A stretch of DNA of 64,000 nucleotides from Drosophila miranda (GCF_003369915.1 NC_046674.1:3224001-3288000); one strand, 5' to 3'. Shown: positions 1-11,221, counted from the stretch's first letter. Notes: generated by a model not told the origin, from the sequence alone. Numbers and translations are program-made.

Positions 1-825
1 TATGACGAGGGAAAGCGTGTCTCCGAGACCCTGAGCTATGCGTATGCCAAACAGGTACGTGAATGTTCGTAAATCGATTCGACGTCACTTGCATTTCTGG
101 CTCGCATCCAGAAACTAAGCAGTATTTTCCTGATTTGATCTGCATTCAAGCATTAAACGATTTCAATTGGAATGCTGTGAATGCTGAATCAGCCAGCGGC
201 CAGCCACTAATTGGCGTGCAAAGTTTCACGTTCCGCATGGGGGCAGTTCGTCATGATATAAGATTTCTATACCATCGCTCACCAAGCTGTTGTTTCTGTT
301 TACCCGCAGGAAAAAGTCCAAGTTCGCGTGGCCCGTATCTTCAATACGTACGGACCGAGGATGCACATGAACGATGGCCGTGTGGTGTCCAATTTCATCC
401 TACAGGCTCTGCGCAACGAGACCATCACTGTCTATGGCAATGGCCGGCAGACGCGCTCCTTCCAGTACGTTTCGGATCTGGTTGATGGGATGATAGCACT
501 AATGGCATCCAACTACACTCAGCCGGTGAACCTGGGCAATCCCGTGGAGCAGAGCATCGAGGAGTTTGCCCAAATCATCAAGCAATTGGTGGGCGGACCG
601 AGTCCGATTAAGCAGACCAAAGCCGTGGAGGATGATCCCCAGCGACGCAAACCGGACATTACGCGGGCCAGACACTATCTGAAGTGGGAGCCAAAGGTTC
701 CGCTCGAAAGGGGTCTGCGGCAGACAATCTCCTACTTTCGCAACGAACTGGCGCGCAGCGACCGGTTCCAAGAGAGCTCCAACAAGTACTTCGATTCGCC
801 CGACTTGCAGCGAAGTCGCCCCTAA
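1..825 (+). CDS. Uxs: UDP-glucuronate decarboxylase (UDP-xylose synthase), 3' part
   Basis: This Golgi/ER-lumen short-chain dehydrogenase/reductase converts UDP-glucuronate to UDP-xylose, the donor that starts glycosaminoglycan chains. Only the last two exons are in the window: 1..54 and 310..825, joined across a 255-bp intron with GTACGT donor and CCCGCAG acceptor. The window opens on the catalytic Tyr of the YxxxK motif (YDEGK). Family hallmarks follow: RIFNTYGPRM, DGRVVSNFI, GNGRQTRSFQYV and a C-terminal substrate-binding part ending shortly after RGLRQTISYF. The reading frame is continuous through the junction and ends at TAA 823-825. The neighbour ERR is convergent, about 590 bp away. 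Family assignment is secure. The symbol rests on sequence plus remembered synteny with D. melanogaster CG7979. The N-terminal membrane anchor and Rossmann nucleotide-binding start lie outside the window. Confidence 0.93.
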
Positions 826-1413
826 ATATAGACCTATATGTAGTGTAAATTCGTGTGTGCCTGTATGCCAAACCCAAAATACCATTGGAGTTGGTAACGC
901 AACGTCTCTAGTCTGCAAAAAAATGTAAATATGACCATCGATATAGCACTAATTGTAAGCCTCTTAAGCCATAAGCTCATGGATTGGATCAGATTGGTGG
1001 GGGAATGGGGATCCAAAATCCATACATAACAAAAGGAATTAGATTTAAGAAGCTACAGGAACGGAAGCAGCGTAATCCTTGGCTTTCTAAATCCTATCTC
1101 TTGCCCTGTATGCATTCCTTTTTGGAAGGTATTTGCATCGTTCTAGAAATTCTAGTGTAAAACCACACCACCATTCTAGGTTTAAGTAGGGTGTTGTAAA
1201 CCATTAAAAAAAAGATCGTTTTTCTTTTCAATCTAATCATACCCGGACAAGTACTTTACTAACTATTGTATGTACAATTACAATGCTTACTCTAGGGCTT
1301 AAACACACACTAGGCACACTAGTATACAAGGAGTACGTCCAACCTTATGACTATATTTGCACCCAGACTTATCAACTAGATCAACTAGACTTCTACTTCT
1401 ATTTTTGTTTCTT
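826..1413. other. Convergent Uxs/ERR 3' intergenic region
   Basis: This stretch holds the two 3' UTRs of convergent genes. It is AT-rich with no open frame that looks coding and no canonical AATAAA in a convincing position. No repeat or RNA gene was seen. Confidence 0.6.
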
Positions 1414-2951
1414 TCACCTGGCTAGCGGTTCGAGCATTTCCAGAAACAGCTTCTTCATCGTAATTACCTCATCGCGTGCCACGCCGCGCCAAAAGCGTCG
1501 CAAAATATCGTCTGCTTGCCGCAGCGAGGGCAGGATGAGCAGCAGCTGCTGTTGATGGGACACCGCGGAGGAGTGGCGAAGCAGGTAGACAACATCGTTC
1601 AGTGAATTTAGTATGGTGTCGCGAAAGGCGCGCAGGGAACTCTGATCGTCGAGCAAGATGTCACAGTTGGACAGGAGAAGAGCCTTCAGTAAATAGTACT
1701 CCTCCCGACGGGGCGATATCCTCTCCATGCGTTGGGCAATCTGAACGCAGTGATAGTAGAACTCCGTATAGCCGCACTCTTTGGCCAACAGCTCGTCCAT
1801 CCAGACGTCGGTAGCGAAGCACAGTTTCCCATTGAAAGGCAACGATCGGAACGTCAGTTGGAGTGTTAGAATCTCCGCCCACGAAACCTGCAGCAGCTTC
1901 ATCTGATCGTTGAGGGGGAGCTCTATGAAGCCAGGAATCTGCTTGGCCCAGCCAATCACACTGACCAGCTCCTTGTCGTAGATATCGCTCAGCACGCTGA
2001 GTATCTCATTGGGATCGTTGTTGTTGTTTTGGAAAATGCATGTTCCATTTGACGTGACGCCCACACTGCTACTGCCGCCGCCGCCGCCACTGCTCTCTAG
2101 CTTAATGCTACCCGACGAGGAGGAGGCCTCATCATTGCAGCCACTGGTCGTGTGCGGCTGCTGTGATGGCGTTTGCACGCTCAGGGCATCCGGCTCGTAG
2201 GAATTGAGCACTTCAAGTATCTTTACATCACACAGCGACGTGGTGTTGGACTGGTAGAGCAGCTGCATGGTCTGATATGAGTTCGAGACGGGATTCCGTC
2301 GATACTTTTGCCGCCCTCCGCGCACCCGATCCAAACGCACGCCCTCCTGCGATAGCACAAATTGGTGAATAATTAATAACAAAGAATGATTAGAAATTGG
2401 ATCGTCAAGGTTACCTTGAGCATGCCCATGAGAAGGCACTTCTGGAAGCGACAGGCCTGGCAAGCCTTCCGTCGCCGCTTGTTTATCTCGCACTCGTTGT
2501 TCGCTGGACACGTGTACTCGATGTTACCCTGAATGGTGCGCTTGAAGAAGGCCTTGCAGGCCTCGCAGCTGGCGACGCCATAGTGGAATCCAGACGCCAC
2601 ATCCCCGCACACCAGGCACAGGCGACGCAGCTCATCACGAACGGATCCAGCATTTGCACTGGCATTGATAGCCGATCCTCCGCCGCCGTTGCCACTGCCC
2701 GCTCCGCCACCCTTGATGCTGTCGCCGTCGTTACTCAGCGAAACGTTGTGAAGATCGCAGGATAGGGAAGTCGTTGAGCTGCACAGCTGACGCTCTGGTG
2801 ACACGGACGGGGAGGACTTCATTCCGCTATTGCTGTTGCAGGAGTTGCTTTGCGCTGTCGTTGCCTTTGAGGTGGGACTGTAGCAGGCTGCTCCGGCCGA
2901 GGATGTGTCTACCTCCTGCTTGATGTGTAAGATGCTCACTCCGTCGGACAT
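1414..2951 (-). CDS. ERR: Estrogen-related receptor (orphan nuclear receptor)
   Basis: This is a nuclear receptor transcription factor; in flies ERR drives the larval switch to aerobic glycolysis. Two coding exons on the minus strand, 2951..2415 and 2346..1414, give 489 aa. The short intron has GTAACC donor and TCGCAG acceptor, and the junction restores the ERR-family sequence [15 protein letters not shown]. The N-terminal A/B region is Ser/Gly-rich. The C4 DNA-binding domain is about residues 112-179, with P-box [10 protein letters not shown] and second finger [23 protein letters not shown]-box extension follows, then a ligand-binding domain at about 260-489 containing WAKQIPGF and ending in an AF-2-like [10 protein letters not shown]. 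Length matches the fly ortholog. It lies head-to-head with Atg18a, about 1.8 kb apart. No disruption is seen. Confidence 0.97.
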
Positions 2952-4735
2952 ATTCGAGAATTGGAGCTGGAGGATTAAGAGGGTAATAGTTTAATTTATC
3001 GCGCTTCAAAATAAATGAACAAAACGCGCCGCACTGTGGTTCAGTTACACTGATACTCGAAATGCAGAGATTATATTCTTTTTTATTGGTGTTTCGCGTG
3101 ACTTGCAACCACTGTGCAGCACCAATGCCTAATCAGAATGAGGGGAAGGTGCACACACACATACGAATCCAAACATACATATGCAAAATGCAATTAAGAG
3201 TGCAATGGGTTGCGAACCTACTTGGTCTCTGTTTCTCTTCCACGGACTGTGGGCTGACTGAACGGAACGGAACGGAACATCCAACGAACGCTGGAAAAGT
3301 ACAAACCCAGCCCACGCTCGCACACAGCAGACTGTGATAACGGTACCGTGCGTGGAGTACCAAAACTTAAAGCTAACGGTACTACAAATCACGACGCACA
3401 GCGCTGACCTGACGCTGATTAGAAAAAGTAGAAAAAAGCGCGCAAGCAAAGACAATGGGGGGTAGGAGGTGGCGACATGGGGGCCAGCAGCAGCCAGGTT
3501 GGAGATGAAAGATAAGCCAACCATTTCCTTATCACGCTTAGCAAACGTCACAATTAAAAGCCCGCAAGGTGTCTGTTTACATACTTACATAAAGTATTCG
3601 TTGAGGATCTCTTTTGTGTAATCAGCAGAAGTAGAGTTTTTAAAGTACACAAGAATATGGCTAATAAACGAAAAAAAATCAACAGCAATACATATCGCTT
3701 TGTATGTACATATGCATATGTATATGTATATGTATTTATTTTGGTTCGAGCACTTTGTTATTGCTTTTGGTATCTGTCTGTCTGCATCTTGGGCAATTCG
3801 AAATGGTTAAGTAGCTTTCCGTTGATCATACGCGGTTTAAAATGTCGTGTTACTGCCTTTACTACTAGACATTTTTATGTTATTGCTTATGTAGAACTAT
3901 GAATATTGCACATGCACTTCCCCATAAGATGTGCGCTGCAGACAGCATCAAGCATCGATTTTACTCTATGCTAGGCTATTACACTCTCGAACAAGGCACG
4001 ATATCTTCTCTTGCAGAGCCACACGTCACACTATTTCCAAATTCTGGTTTTTCTTTTGCTCATTTTTGCTTTATTTCAGAAAAAAATATGCATATTAAAA
4101 AGATTAAAAAAAATTTTATGCAGTGAGAAGAAGAAACACTCCTAGGGATGGGCAGATGATGTCGCCACCGCACTTTACAGCACTGTCGGTGACTAGTTAT
4201 AAAATACAACCATGGGTTCTCTTTAATTTGCCCGCCCTGGTTTCTCTGTTGCTGTCCAAGCTGCATATGTGTGGATGCTTGTGTGTGTGTGTGCAAAACA
4301 GAGCAAAAACAATTGCGCGACAAAAAAATCCAAATATCATTAAATATTACGTAGCTTCAGTAAAATATTCAACCTGCAACTCGTAAGTGTGGTCCTGCAA
4401 ATATTAATTTAAGCGAACAGAAAACGTTTTCTACACAAAGAGGTAAAAAAACGCTCCCTAGTCACGTAGATTTTGTGTTTTGTTTGTTGTTGCTGCTTTT
4501 ATCAGCAGCCCCTATCCCCAACGTGTACATTCGGACATATGTACATGTATGTACGTGCATGTTGATGTATTTATTAACATATTTATTGCGCTGCCTGCTT
4601 TGATATTAGCCACCGCACTAAAACAGTGGCTAAAACTTATGTTGCAATGGGGAATGGCTTCCACAACTCAAGTTTTTTGTTTTGTTGCTTAATCTTTTAT
4701 TGCAGCTCCTTAGTCCCGTTGCACACAGCACCACG
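2952..4735. other. Divergent ERR / Atg18a promoter region
   Basis: This 1.8 kb lies between two divergent starts. It contains AT-rich DNA, a short TATATG-rich microsatellite near 3700-3735 and a (GT)n near 4280. A good acceptor, TTTTATTGCAG at about 4696-4705, sits 31 bp before the Atg18a ATG and suggests a 5' UTR intron for Atg18a. I see no coding exon. Confidence 0.5.
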
Positions 4736-6768
4736 ATGATGAGCCTGCTGGGCCGACCCGACGTGGATGCGGGCGAAGTGTTTGTGAACTTCAATCAAAA
4801 CATAACGTAAGGCAGCAGCCTCTGACAAAGGAACTGTTATCGCAGATCTTAGTCATTCTTATGTGTCTTTTTCTGCCCCTCTAGATCACTTGCAGTCGCC
4901 ACCAGCGGGGGCTACAGCCTGTACAGCCTGGGGTCTGTGGACTCGACACTGGACAAGATATATCACACGAAGAGCGATGAGCTGTTCCTTATCGAGCGCC
5001 TGTTCGAGAGCTCCTTGGTGGCCATTGTGTCGCAGCGGGCGCCGCGTAAGCTGAAGGTGTGCCACTTCAAGAAGCAGAGCGAGATCTGCAACTACTCGTA
5101 TGCGAACACAATTCTGGCGGTGAAGCTGAATCGAGAGCGCCTGATCGTTTGCCTTGAGGAGTCGCTCTACATTCACAACATACAGGACATGAAAGTGGTG
5201 CACACCATCCGGGACACACCCTGCAATCCGTTGGGTCTCTGCGCCCTATCGTCATCCTCGGAGCACTGCTATCTAGCCTATCCGGGCAGCGTCACCTCCG
5301 GCGAAGTGCAGATCTTTGATGCCATCAATTTGCACGCCAAAACTATGATACCCGCCCACGACACTCCATTGGCGGCCATAGCGTTCAGCCCCTCGGGCAC
5401 GGAAATAGCCACAGCCAGCGAACGCGGCACGGTCATACGCGTATTCAGCTCCCAGGATGGCAGTCGACTGTTTGAGCTGCGACGTGGCCTCAAACGTTGC
5501 GTCTCCATTGTATCGCTCTCGTTCAGCAACTGTTCGGAATACTTGGTATCCAGCTCCAACACGGAGACTGTGCACATCTTTCGCTTGGATCGCAGCGCCG
5601 CCGAGACAGCTGATCATGGGAAGCAATCGACCGATGACTGGATGGGGTAAGCGGTGTTGGATTCACCAGTTGGTCCTGTGTTCTAGCTAGCTGTTTTGTA
5701 TTTGTACGTTTTATGGGCAACAAAATAGGTCATGGGGAGGGTTGGTGTTATATACACAATCTACTATAAACATATGTCCTCCACTTAATTCATTTCATTC
5801 CACTCCAGACTCTACACTCTCGACTTCTATCCAATCTTTCATTTATTTGTGTGTGTGGGTGTGTGTGTTGCGTAGGGCCCCCAAACATATTCTTTTCTTG
5901 CTTTTAGTTGTGCTTTTGTTTTTCTTCTCTGTCGTGTGGCGCTTGACATTTATCTATTTTTCTTTTCTTTCATTTTCTCGAAAACCACCAAAAAAAACCA
6001 ACCACAACCACAACAACAACAACCAAACCACCAACCAACCAACCACTCAACTCACCAAAATCTACTCTCTCATGCAAGTTACTCGTTTTTTAGATTCTTA
6101 AGCAAAACGGTCACCAGCTACCTGCCAACGCAGGTGACCGATGTGTTCAGCCAAGGACGAGCTTTTGCTTCGGTCTCACTGCCCGAGGCAGGAGTGCGTC
6201 GCATGTGCGCCATTACCACGATACAAAAACAGCTCAGGTGAAAGAAAAGCATGGCCTATCATGGTTTGGCATTATCAAATCAATTGTTTACGATTTTTGC
6301 AGACTCTTGATTGCCTCGCAGGATGGTTATCTGTATGTATATTCCATACCATCTATCGAGGGTGCCGAGTGCCAGTTGATCAAGCGACACGATCTACGTT
6401 TGGAAGATCATTATGCCATGGATATTAAAGGTGCTTAAAACAGTTTGCAATTTGCACACAAATCCACAAAAACCCACACATCCTAACCGACACAAACAAT
6501 CGAAACAAATTCTCTAGTTGATTCACCTCAAACTCTAGGCCTGAACAGTGGCGTAAGCATCGGCGGTGCTGCTGGCGTTCCCCCCAGTGGTGCTGGTGCT
6601 GGTGCTAGTGGAAGTGCTGATGGAAAATCGACTGCCACTGACAAGCCAGGTGGCAGCAGCTCCACAAGTGGCGGTGGCGGTGCCAGCGGAAGTGGAAGCG
6701 CTGGGGCTAGTTACGCCTCGGCCGTAAAGGGTGACGAACCAGTGGGTGGAGGACCTTCATCCACCTAG
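4736..6768 (+). CDS. Atg18a: Atg18a / WIPI2-type PROPPIN, autophagy WD-repeat protein
   Basis: This PI3P-binding seven-bladed beta-propeller recruits the Atg16-Atg5-Atg12 machinery to the forming autophagosome. Exons 4736..4806, 4885..5646, 6094..6237, 6303..6430 and 6539..6768 join without frame loss into 444 aa. The phosphoinositide-binding F/LRRG motif is present as LRRG at residues 222-225. The propeller ends near the sequence [10 protein letters not shown], and the last exon encodes a disordered Gly/Ser/Ala-rich tail of about 75 residues. Two ATG codons sit side by side (4736 and 4739), and either could start translation. From exon 3 onward the gene is the left arm (A) of a large palindrome: exons 3-5 recur in inverted order at 13460-14137. 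Only this copy is joined to exons 1-2, so only it can encode the protein. Confidence 0.95.
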
Positions 6769-6953
6769 ATGCAAATTCAATTCGCGAACAACCAGAGAAA
6801 TAGATCAGAAACCATAACAACAAACTCACTCCTCAAAGTACTACGGACGATGATGCTAAAGTGATTGCAATTTGGAGCTCATGCAGCTGGCGACGATGAA
6901 GATTGGGCGACGGTAGTAGCCTCTGTGTGGCGTCAAGCATATTTAAGTAAAGA

Positions 6954-6959
6954 AATAAA
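6954..6959 (+). terminator. Possible Atg18a poly(A) signal AATAAA
   Basis: AATAAA lies 186 bp after the Atg18a stop. Another lies near 7249. Both are copied in B because they are inside the duplicated arm. Confidence 0.4.
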
Positions 6960-7659
6960 TAGGTCATAGACTTAATTTAGCTTTTAATGTTATCAATGGC
7001 GACCGCTTCCTTGTTTTTTACCAGCAAAAAGGGACACCACTCGCGTGTCGCGTTTCTCCTTTTTTTTTTTAAACCCATTATAAATACAAGCAATGCTTAG
7101 TTGTTAAGCCCCCGTCCCGTTCGTGGCGCTGCCTTTGGAATAGGAAAATGCTTTTTGTCATACACTCTTAAGTTAGTTGTTAATTAATAATTTAAAACGA
7201 TTTATAAATTTGCTTTCATAATTGAATTGATTTGCCCTGCTTTTTACAAATAAACGGCCTTTGCAAATTAGTTTTATTTTGCTGCCCTGCTTTAATTCCC
7301 TAAAAAATCCACCGAAATCCATATAAATTTAAACTTATTGCCTAGCTACTGTTTAGTCGAATCAAAAAAAATCTTACACTAAGCGCACGTCGTCACTACA
7401 CACATTCAGTAATACATTTTCAATTTAAATCAAACATTTGCAAAACAAACAAAAAAAGGAGTGAACAAATTTGAGTGTGGAATGGAGGAACAATTTTAGG
7501 CATATATAAATAGTATTTTGTACAAAGTCAAATATTTTAGAAAATAATATTTAAAAACTGTTTACAAAGGAAACTCATATGCAACTTTATTGTATTCAAT
7601 AAATTATTTAAATTAATGCTTATTGAATTTAAATTCACTTTACGGCGCCAAAGAACCCG

Positions 7660-8040
7660 ACTCAGCTCTAACCATTATCCAGCACTGTGCGGTATATTTT
7701 GACGTCAAAACCGACGGTATATTTACGGTATTTCGGTATATAATGGTATATTTTGTCAATTTCATCAACCTATTAAATTTCATTTTCAACGTTATATAAA
7801 AATCCAATAAAAGCATGTACTTAAATTAAACCAATCAAGTAGAAAATTGATTCATTAATCGTATAAATTATGTGGGCATGGCTAAATGTTCTATATAGCT
7901 AGTAATATTCGACGGAATATCAAAAACGAGGAATATGTAAAGTAGAACTTGAATTCGTCAGTATATTTACGGTATATTTTGAAAATGAGGCGGTATGTTT
8001 TGGTATATTTCTGAGGGTTGGACGGTATATTTTATCGATA
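7660..8040 (+). repeat. GGTATATTT-rich repeat cluster upstream of MED24 (copy A)
   Basis: About eight imperfect copies of (C)GGTATATTT and close variants such as GGTATGTTT are spread over 380 bp and end directly at the DRE motif. Identical clusters exist in B (about 12180-12560) and C (about 14253-14633). Their function is unknown. Confidence 0.7.
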
Positions 8041-8057
8041 AATCCGAGGTCACACTG
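8033..8057 (+). promoter_or_regulatory. DRE + Motif-1 core promoter motifs, copy A
   Basis: TATCGATA (DRE) at 8033-8040 is followed by GGTCACACTG (M1BP/Motif 1) ending at 8057. This pair is typical of fly housekeeping promoters. It belonged to MED24 before the rearrangement. Confidence 0.75.
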
Positions 8058-8079
8058 TTTACACCTCTACGGTGCGGTG

Positions 8080-8884
8080 TTGCCATTTTCGCTTATTTTA
8101 AGCTAGATTTGGCTTATTTTAAAACCAAATAGCTCGAAAAATATTTGAAATGCTTATAGCTTGAAATCTAGCTTATTCAAAGGTTCATTTAGCTTATTTT
8201 GGCTTAAAATAATTAGTACAGCAAAATTTGTTTTTTGATTTTATTGAAATATTTGTTAATTTTTAGCGGGAAAATCATAAAATTCAATAAAAAACAAGAA
8301 ATAGTTCTTATTTTGGTATATCATCCAATTTTGTGTATAAATGTATAGTAATCTTTCGTTGATAAAGTTTAGTCATACCACAGTATTGCACATGTTTGCA
8401 CATTTACATAACGGAAAATGCCGAAAGTGTCTTATAATCAATATTTCCACAATTTCTGGTTAAATTTTGATGAATTTATGGAGTGTCTACGCAACGTGCC
8501 AACTGACCAGACAAAATCGTACAGCTGCTTTTATAAAGCAAAAATTGGGTCCAAGTTGTGCGAATTACGGCAGCATGCTGTCGCTAAAAAACATATTGCG
8601 TCCAATGCAAGCATGAACTAACAAAATACCTTTTATTAAAAAGTCCTCAAAAACCAGAGGAGCACGAGACTGCGATTTGTTGTGAAGTGGAAAAATGCAT
8701 GTCATTACTTAAAAAATAAATATAAATAAAAAAAAGTATATCGTCAAAATTAAAGTATCTATGATTTTGATGTGTTTTTATGGTTAGCTTATTTTTAAAC
8801 TATTTGTTTTTAATTTTTAGCTTGTTCTAGCTTATTTTTTTCTTCAATCTAGCTTATGGGGACTCTCAAAATCTGGCAGCACTA
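8080..8884 (+). mobile_element. Transposon-like 805-bp insertion in the MED24 5' region, copy A
   Basis: The insert is flanked by a perfect 13-bp direct repeat, CTACGGTGCGGTG, at 8067-8079 and 8885-8897. It has weak terminal inverted similarity: TGCCA near both ends, and AAGCTAGATT about 25 bp inside the left end and about 32 bp inside the right. It is AT-rich with many AGCTTATTTT repeats and carries a short ORF (8418-8621). Removing it with one flank restores a compact promoter-to-ATG layout, so it landed between the DRE/M1BP motifs and the start codon. The ORF's BED-like finger suggests a non-autonomous DNA transposon, perhaps hAT-like, but a 13-bp duplication is longer than the usual 8 bp. 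Confidence 0.6.
8418..8621 (+). CDS. 67-aa BED-like zinc-finger ORF in the insertion, copy A
   Basis: The small ORF has the layout of the N-terminal finger of hAT-type and ZMYM/ZNF862-like proteins: an F-x-W-L stretch, an acidic aromatic helix, then a Cys and, further on, L-C-E-L-R-Q-H and K-K-H. One finger Cys of the usual pair is not obvious. After the stop a shifted frame continues for about 30 codons, as expected of a decayed transposase start. Identical protein sequences occur in copies B and C, so the decay predates the triplication. I treat it as a relic with no assigned function. Confidence 0.4.
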   Translation: MPKVSYNQYFHNFWLNFDEFMECLRNVPTDQTKSYSCFYKAKIGSKLCELRQHAVAKKHIASNASMN

Positions 8885-9005
8885 CTACGGTGCGGTGCTC
8901 TAAAAAAAAGAAAACAACTGAAAAGTAACAAAATTTAGTTACTTAAAAATTTAAAATAAAGAAGTGACTGCATCACGGAAGGAGAGTGGAGTTTGAGCGA
9001 GGGAT

Positions 9006-9095
9006 ATGAAGGAGAACAACAAAATCCTTCAGCTCATCTATGTGGCGTGGCGAGAACGCTGGTCGGACTCTCAATGGGGCATCAACATAAAGAAG
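9006..9095 (+). pseudogene. Orphan MED24 exon 1, copy A
   Basis: The 30-codon first coding exon of MED24 ([19 protein letters not shown]...) is followed by a GC-type donor (AAG|GCAAGC). It is identical in layout to 15599-15688 but is cut off from the gene body by copy B. It could join exon 2 only by skipping across about 8.9 kb including the palindrome. Transcripts starting here would run into the inverted copy. Confidence 0.8.
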
Positions 9096-9197
9096 GCAAG
9101 CAACAATCAAATAGTTTGTCGTTTGAAATGCATACTTAATTTAAACATTATTTAACAGAGTAATTGACAGAGTAATTTAACAGAAAATTTAACAAGA

Positions 9198-9515
9198 TTA
9201 GTTTTGAAGCGCTATGCTATTTGTTTTTGAGGTTTTGCTCTCGAAAATGGGATCTTCTGCCTGGGCTAAACTCAGGAACAGAAGACGCTGCTTCATTGAA
9301 AGTTTTGTAGGTATAAAAACTTTCAAAGTTACTACGTGGTTGCCCACTCCATTCTCGCAGCGTATGCCCTTGCTCTTGATTATTATCTCACTATTTGTCT
9401 GCGTTCCTGGGTCAACGCGTATTTCCACAGGCTCGTGGAGGCCGCGAACAGTGAAACTGCCGCCTAAAATGGCTTGCGATATAGTTATCAGCTTGTCACT
9501 ATGGACATCAAGGCC
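9198..9515 (-). pseudogene. DnaJ-like C-terminal fragment, copy A
   Basis: The last roughly 105 residues of the DnaJ-like substrate-binding domain ([19 protein letters not shown] onward, ending IALQN-stop) lie on the minus strand. The fragment is cut at 9515, where it fuses to sense-orientation DnaJ exon-1 sequence of copy B. It is a partial duplicate of 15791-16108. Confidence 0.85.
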
Positions 9516-10240
9516 ATCTCGGCGGACGAGGCTAAGAAACTTTAGGCGGAGACAGACGCAAACGATGGTGAGCTGTCGTGTCAATGTGTCCTTGCAACCC
9601 CTAGATTAAATAGTAGTCTCCCCTCCCGTATAGAAATCAATAATCTGAAGCAGCTGAATGGCAAGAGCTTTGAATTGAGTCTTAGCTTCGAAGAAGCCGC
9701 CAGTGGGTGCAAGAAGCGCGTGGACATACGCTACCTGCGGAAGTGTGGCAAGTGCGGCGGCAAGTCGCAGTTGATGACGCATCGTGATGTCGGGAAGGAG
9801 CCATGCCGACGCTGCAATGGCGCAGGCAAGGTGACCAAGCGGACGGTGACCTTTACGGCCGAAAAGACATGTGAACACTGTAAAGGAAAGGGATTCATCA
9901 ACCGCCGCGACTGCGAGCCGTGTGGCAACCGCGGTTTCATAGCATTCGGTGTCGAGGTGCTGGTTAAGGTACCGCCTGGATCTAAGGACGGCGATGTTAT
10001 CACCATCCAAAACCCGAATACCCAAGAACGTGTTAATTATCGCCTGGTGGTCGAACGCAGCGGCTACTTTCGCCGAGATGGCCTTGATGCGGCCACAGGC
10101 TCGTGGAGGCCGCGAACATTGAAACTGCCGCCTAAAATGGCTTGCGATATAGTTATCAGCTTGTCACTATGAACATCAAGGCCATCTCGGCGGACGAGGC
10201 TAAGAAACTTCAGGCGGAGACAGACGCAAACGATGGTGAG
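9516..10240 (+). pseudogene. Chimeric DnaJ fragment, first unit of copy B
   Basis: This unit carries the end of DnaJ exon 1 (DEAKKL..AETDAND), its 66-bp intron, then exon 2 from 9634. Exon 2 holds the four CxxCxGxG-type zinc motifs and the start of the substrate-binding domain. At about 10089 the sense sequence switches to an inverted piece of the same domain, giving an aberrant tail and a stop at 10172. The unit ends with another copy of the exon-1 end at about 10180-10240. There is no J domain here. Confidence 0.8.
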
Positions 10241-10273
10241 CTAGATTAAATAGTAGTCTCCCCTCCCGTATAG

Positions 10274-11029
10274 AAATCAATAATCTGAAGCAGCTGAATG
10301 GCAAGAGCTTTGAATTGAGTCTTAGCTTCGAAGAAGCCGCTAATGGGTGCAAGAAGCGCGTGGACATACGCTACCTGCGGAAGTGTGGCAAGTGCGGCGG
10401 CAAGTCGCAGTTGATGACGCATCGTGAAGGAGCCATGCCGACGCTGCAATGGCGCAGGCAAGGTGACCAAGCGGACGGTGACCTTTACGGCCGAAAAGAC
10501 ATGTGAACACTGTAAAGGAAAGGGATTCATCAACCGCCGCGACTGCGAGCCGTGTGGCAACCGCGGTTTCATAGCATTCGATGTCGAGGTGCTGGTTAAG
10601 GTACCGCCTGGATCTAAGGACCGCGATGTTATCACCATCCAAAACCCGAATACCCAAGAACGTGTTAATTATCGCCTGGTGGTCGAACGCAGCGACTACT
10701 TTCGCCGATATGGCCTTGATGTCCATAGTGACAAGCTGATAACTATATCGCAAGCCATTTTAGGCGGCAGTTTCACTGTTCGCGGCCTCCACGAGCCTGT
10801 GGAAATACGCGTTGACCCAGGAACGCAGACAAATAGTGAGATAATAATCAAGAGCAAGGGCATACGCTGCGAGAATGGAGTGGGCAACCACGTAGTAACT
10901 TTGAAAGTTTTTATACCTACAAAACTTTCAATGAAGCAGCGTCTTCTGTTCCTGAGTTTAGCCCAGGCAGAAGATCCCATTTTCGAGAGCAAAACCTCAA
11001 AAACAAATAGCATAGCGCTTCAAAACTAA
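10274..11029 (+). pseudogene. DnaJ-like exon 2, second unit of copy B
   Basis: This is a full-length exon 2 (zinc fingers plus complete C-terminal domain to stop). An 8-bp deletion near 10425 shifts the frame between MTHR and EPCRRC. The intron before it is also shortened by roughly 26 bp. Exon 1 is missing apart from its last codons. Confidence 0.8.
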
Positions 11030-11131
11030 TCTTGTTAAATTTTCTGTTAAATTACTCTGTCAATTACTCTGTTAAATAATGTTTAAATTAAGTATGCATT
11101 TCAAACGACAAACTATTTGATTGTTGCTTGC

Positions 11132-11221
11132 CTTCTTTATGTTGATGCCCCATTGAGAGTCCGACCAGCGTTCTCGCCACGCCACATAGATGAGCTGAAG
11201 GATTTTGTTGTTCTCCTTCAT
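11132..11221 (-). pseudogene. Orphan MED24 exon 1, copy B
   Basis: The same 30 codons lie on the minus strand. No MED24 exon 2 lies downstream on this strand, so it cannot make Mediator protein. Confidence 0.8.

Larger units (their letters stand above)
6098..9515 (+). repeat. Copy A of the inverted triplication (left palindrome arm)
   Basis: Copy A runs from Atg18a exon 3 through its 3' UTR, a GGTATATTT-rich spacer, the MED24 promoter with its transposon-like insert, MED24 exon 1, and the C-terminal part of the DnaJ-like gene in antisense. Its reverse complement is 10712-14137; positions sum to about 20227. The part 7591-9515 recurs directly at 14184-16108 with a constant offset of 6593. Differences are sparse single bases, for example near 8300 and 8412, where B and C agree against A. 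Confidence 0.95.

Noticed and set aside
3129-3551. 140-aa minus-strand frame upstream of ERR
   Set aside because: There is no domain or plausible splicing, and it lies in the 5' region of ERR with competing frames on the other strand.
9198-9609. Overlapping sense and antisense frames at the A/B junction as a novel fused gene
   Set aside because: Both are pieces of the DnaJ gene read across a rearrangement joint, with no promoter or start of their own.
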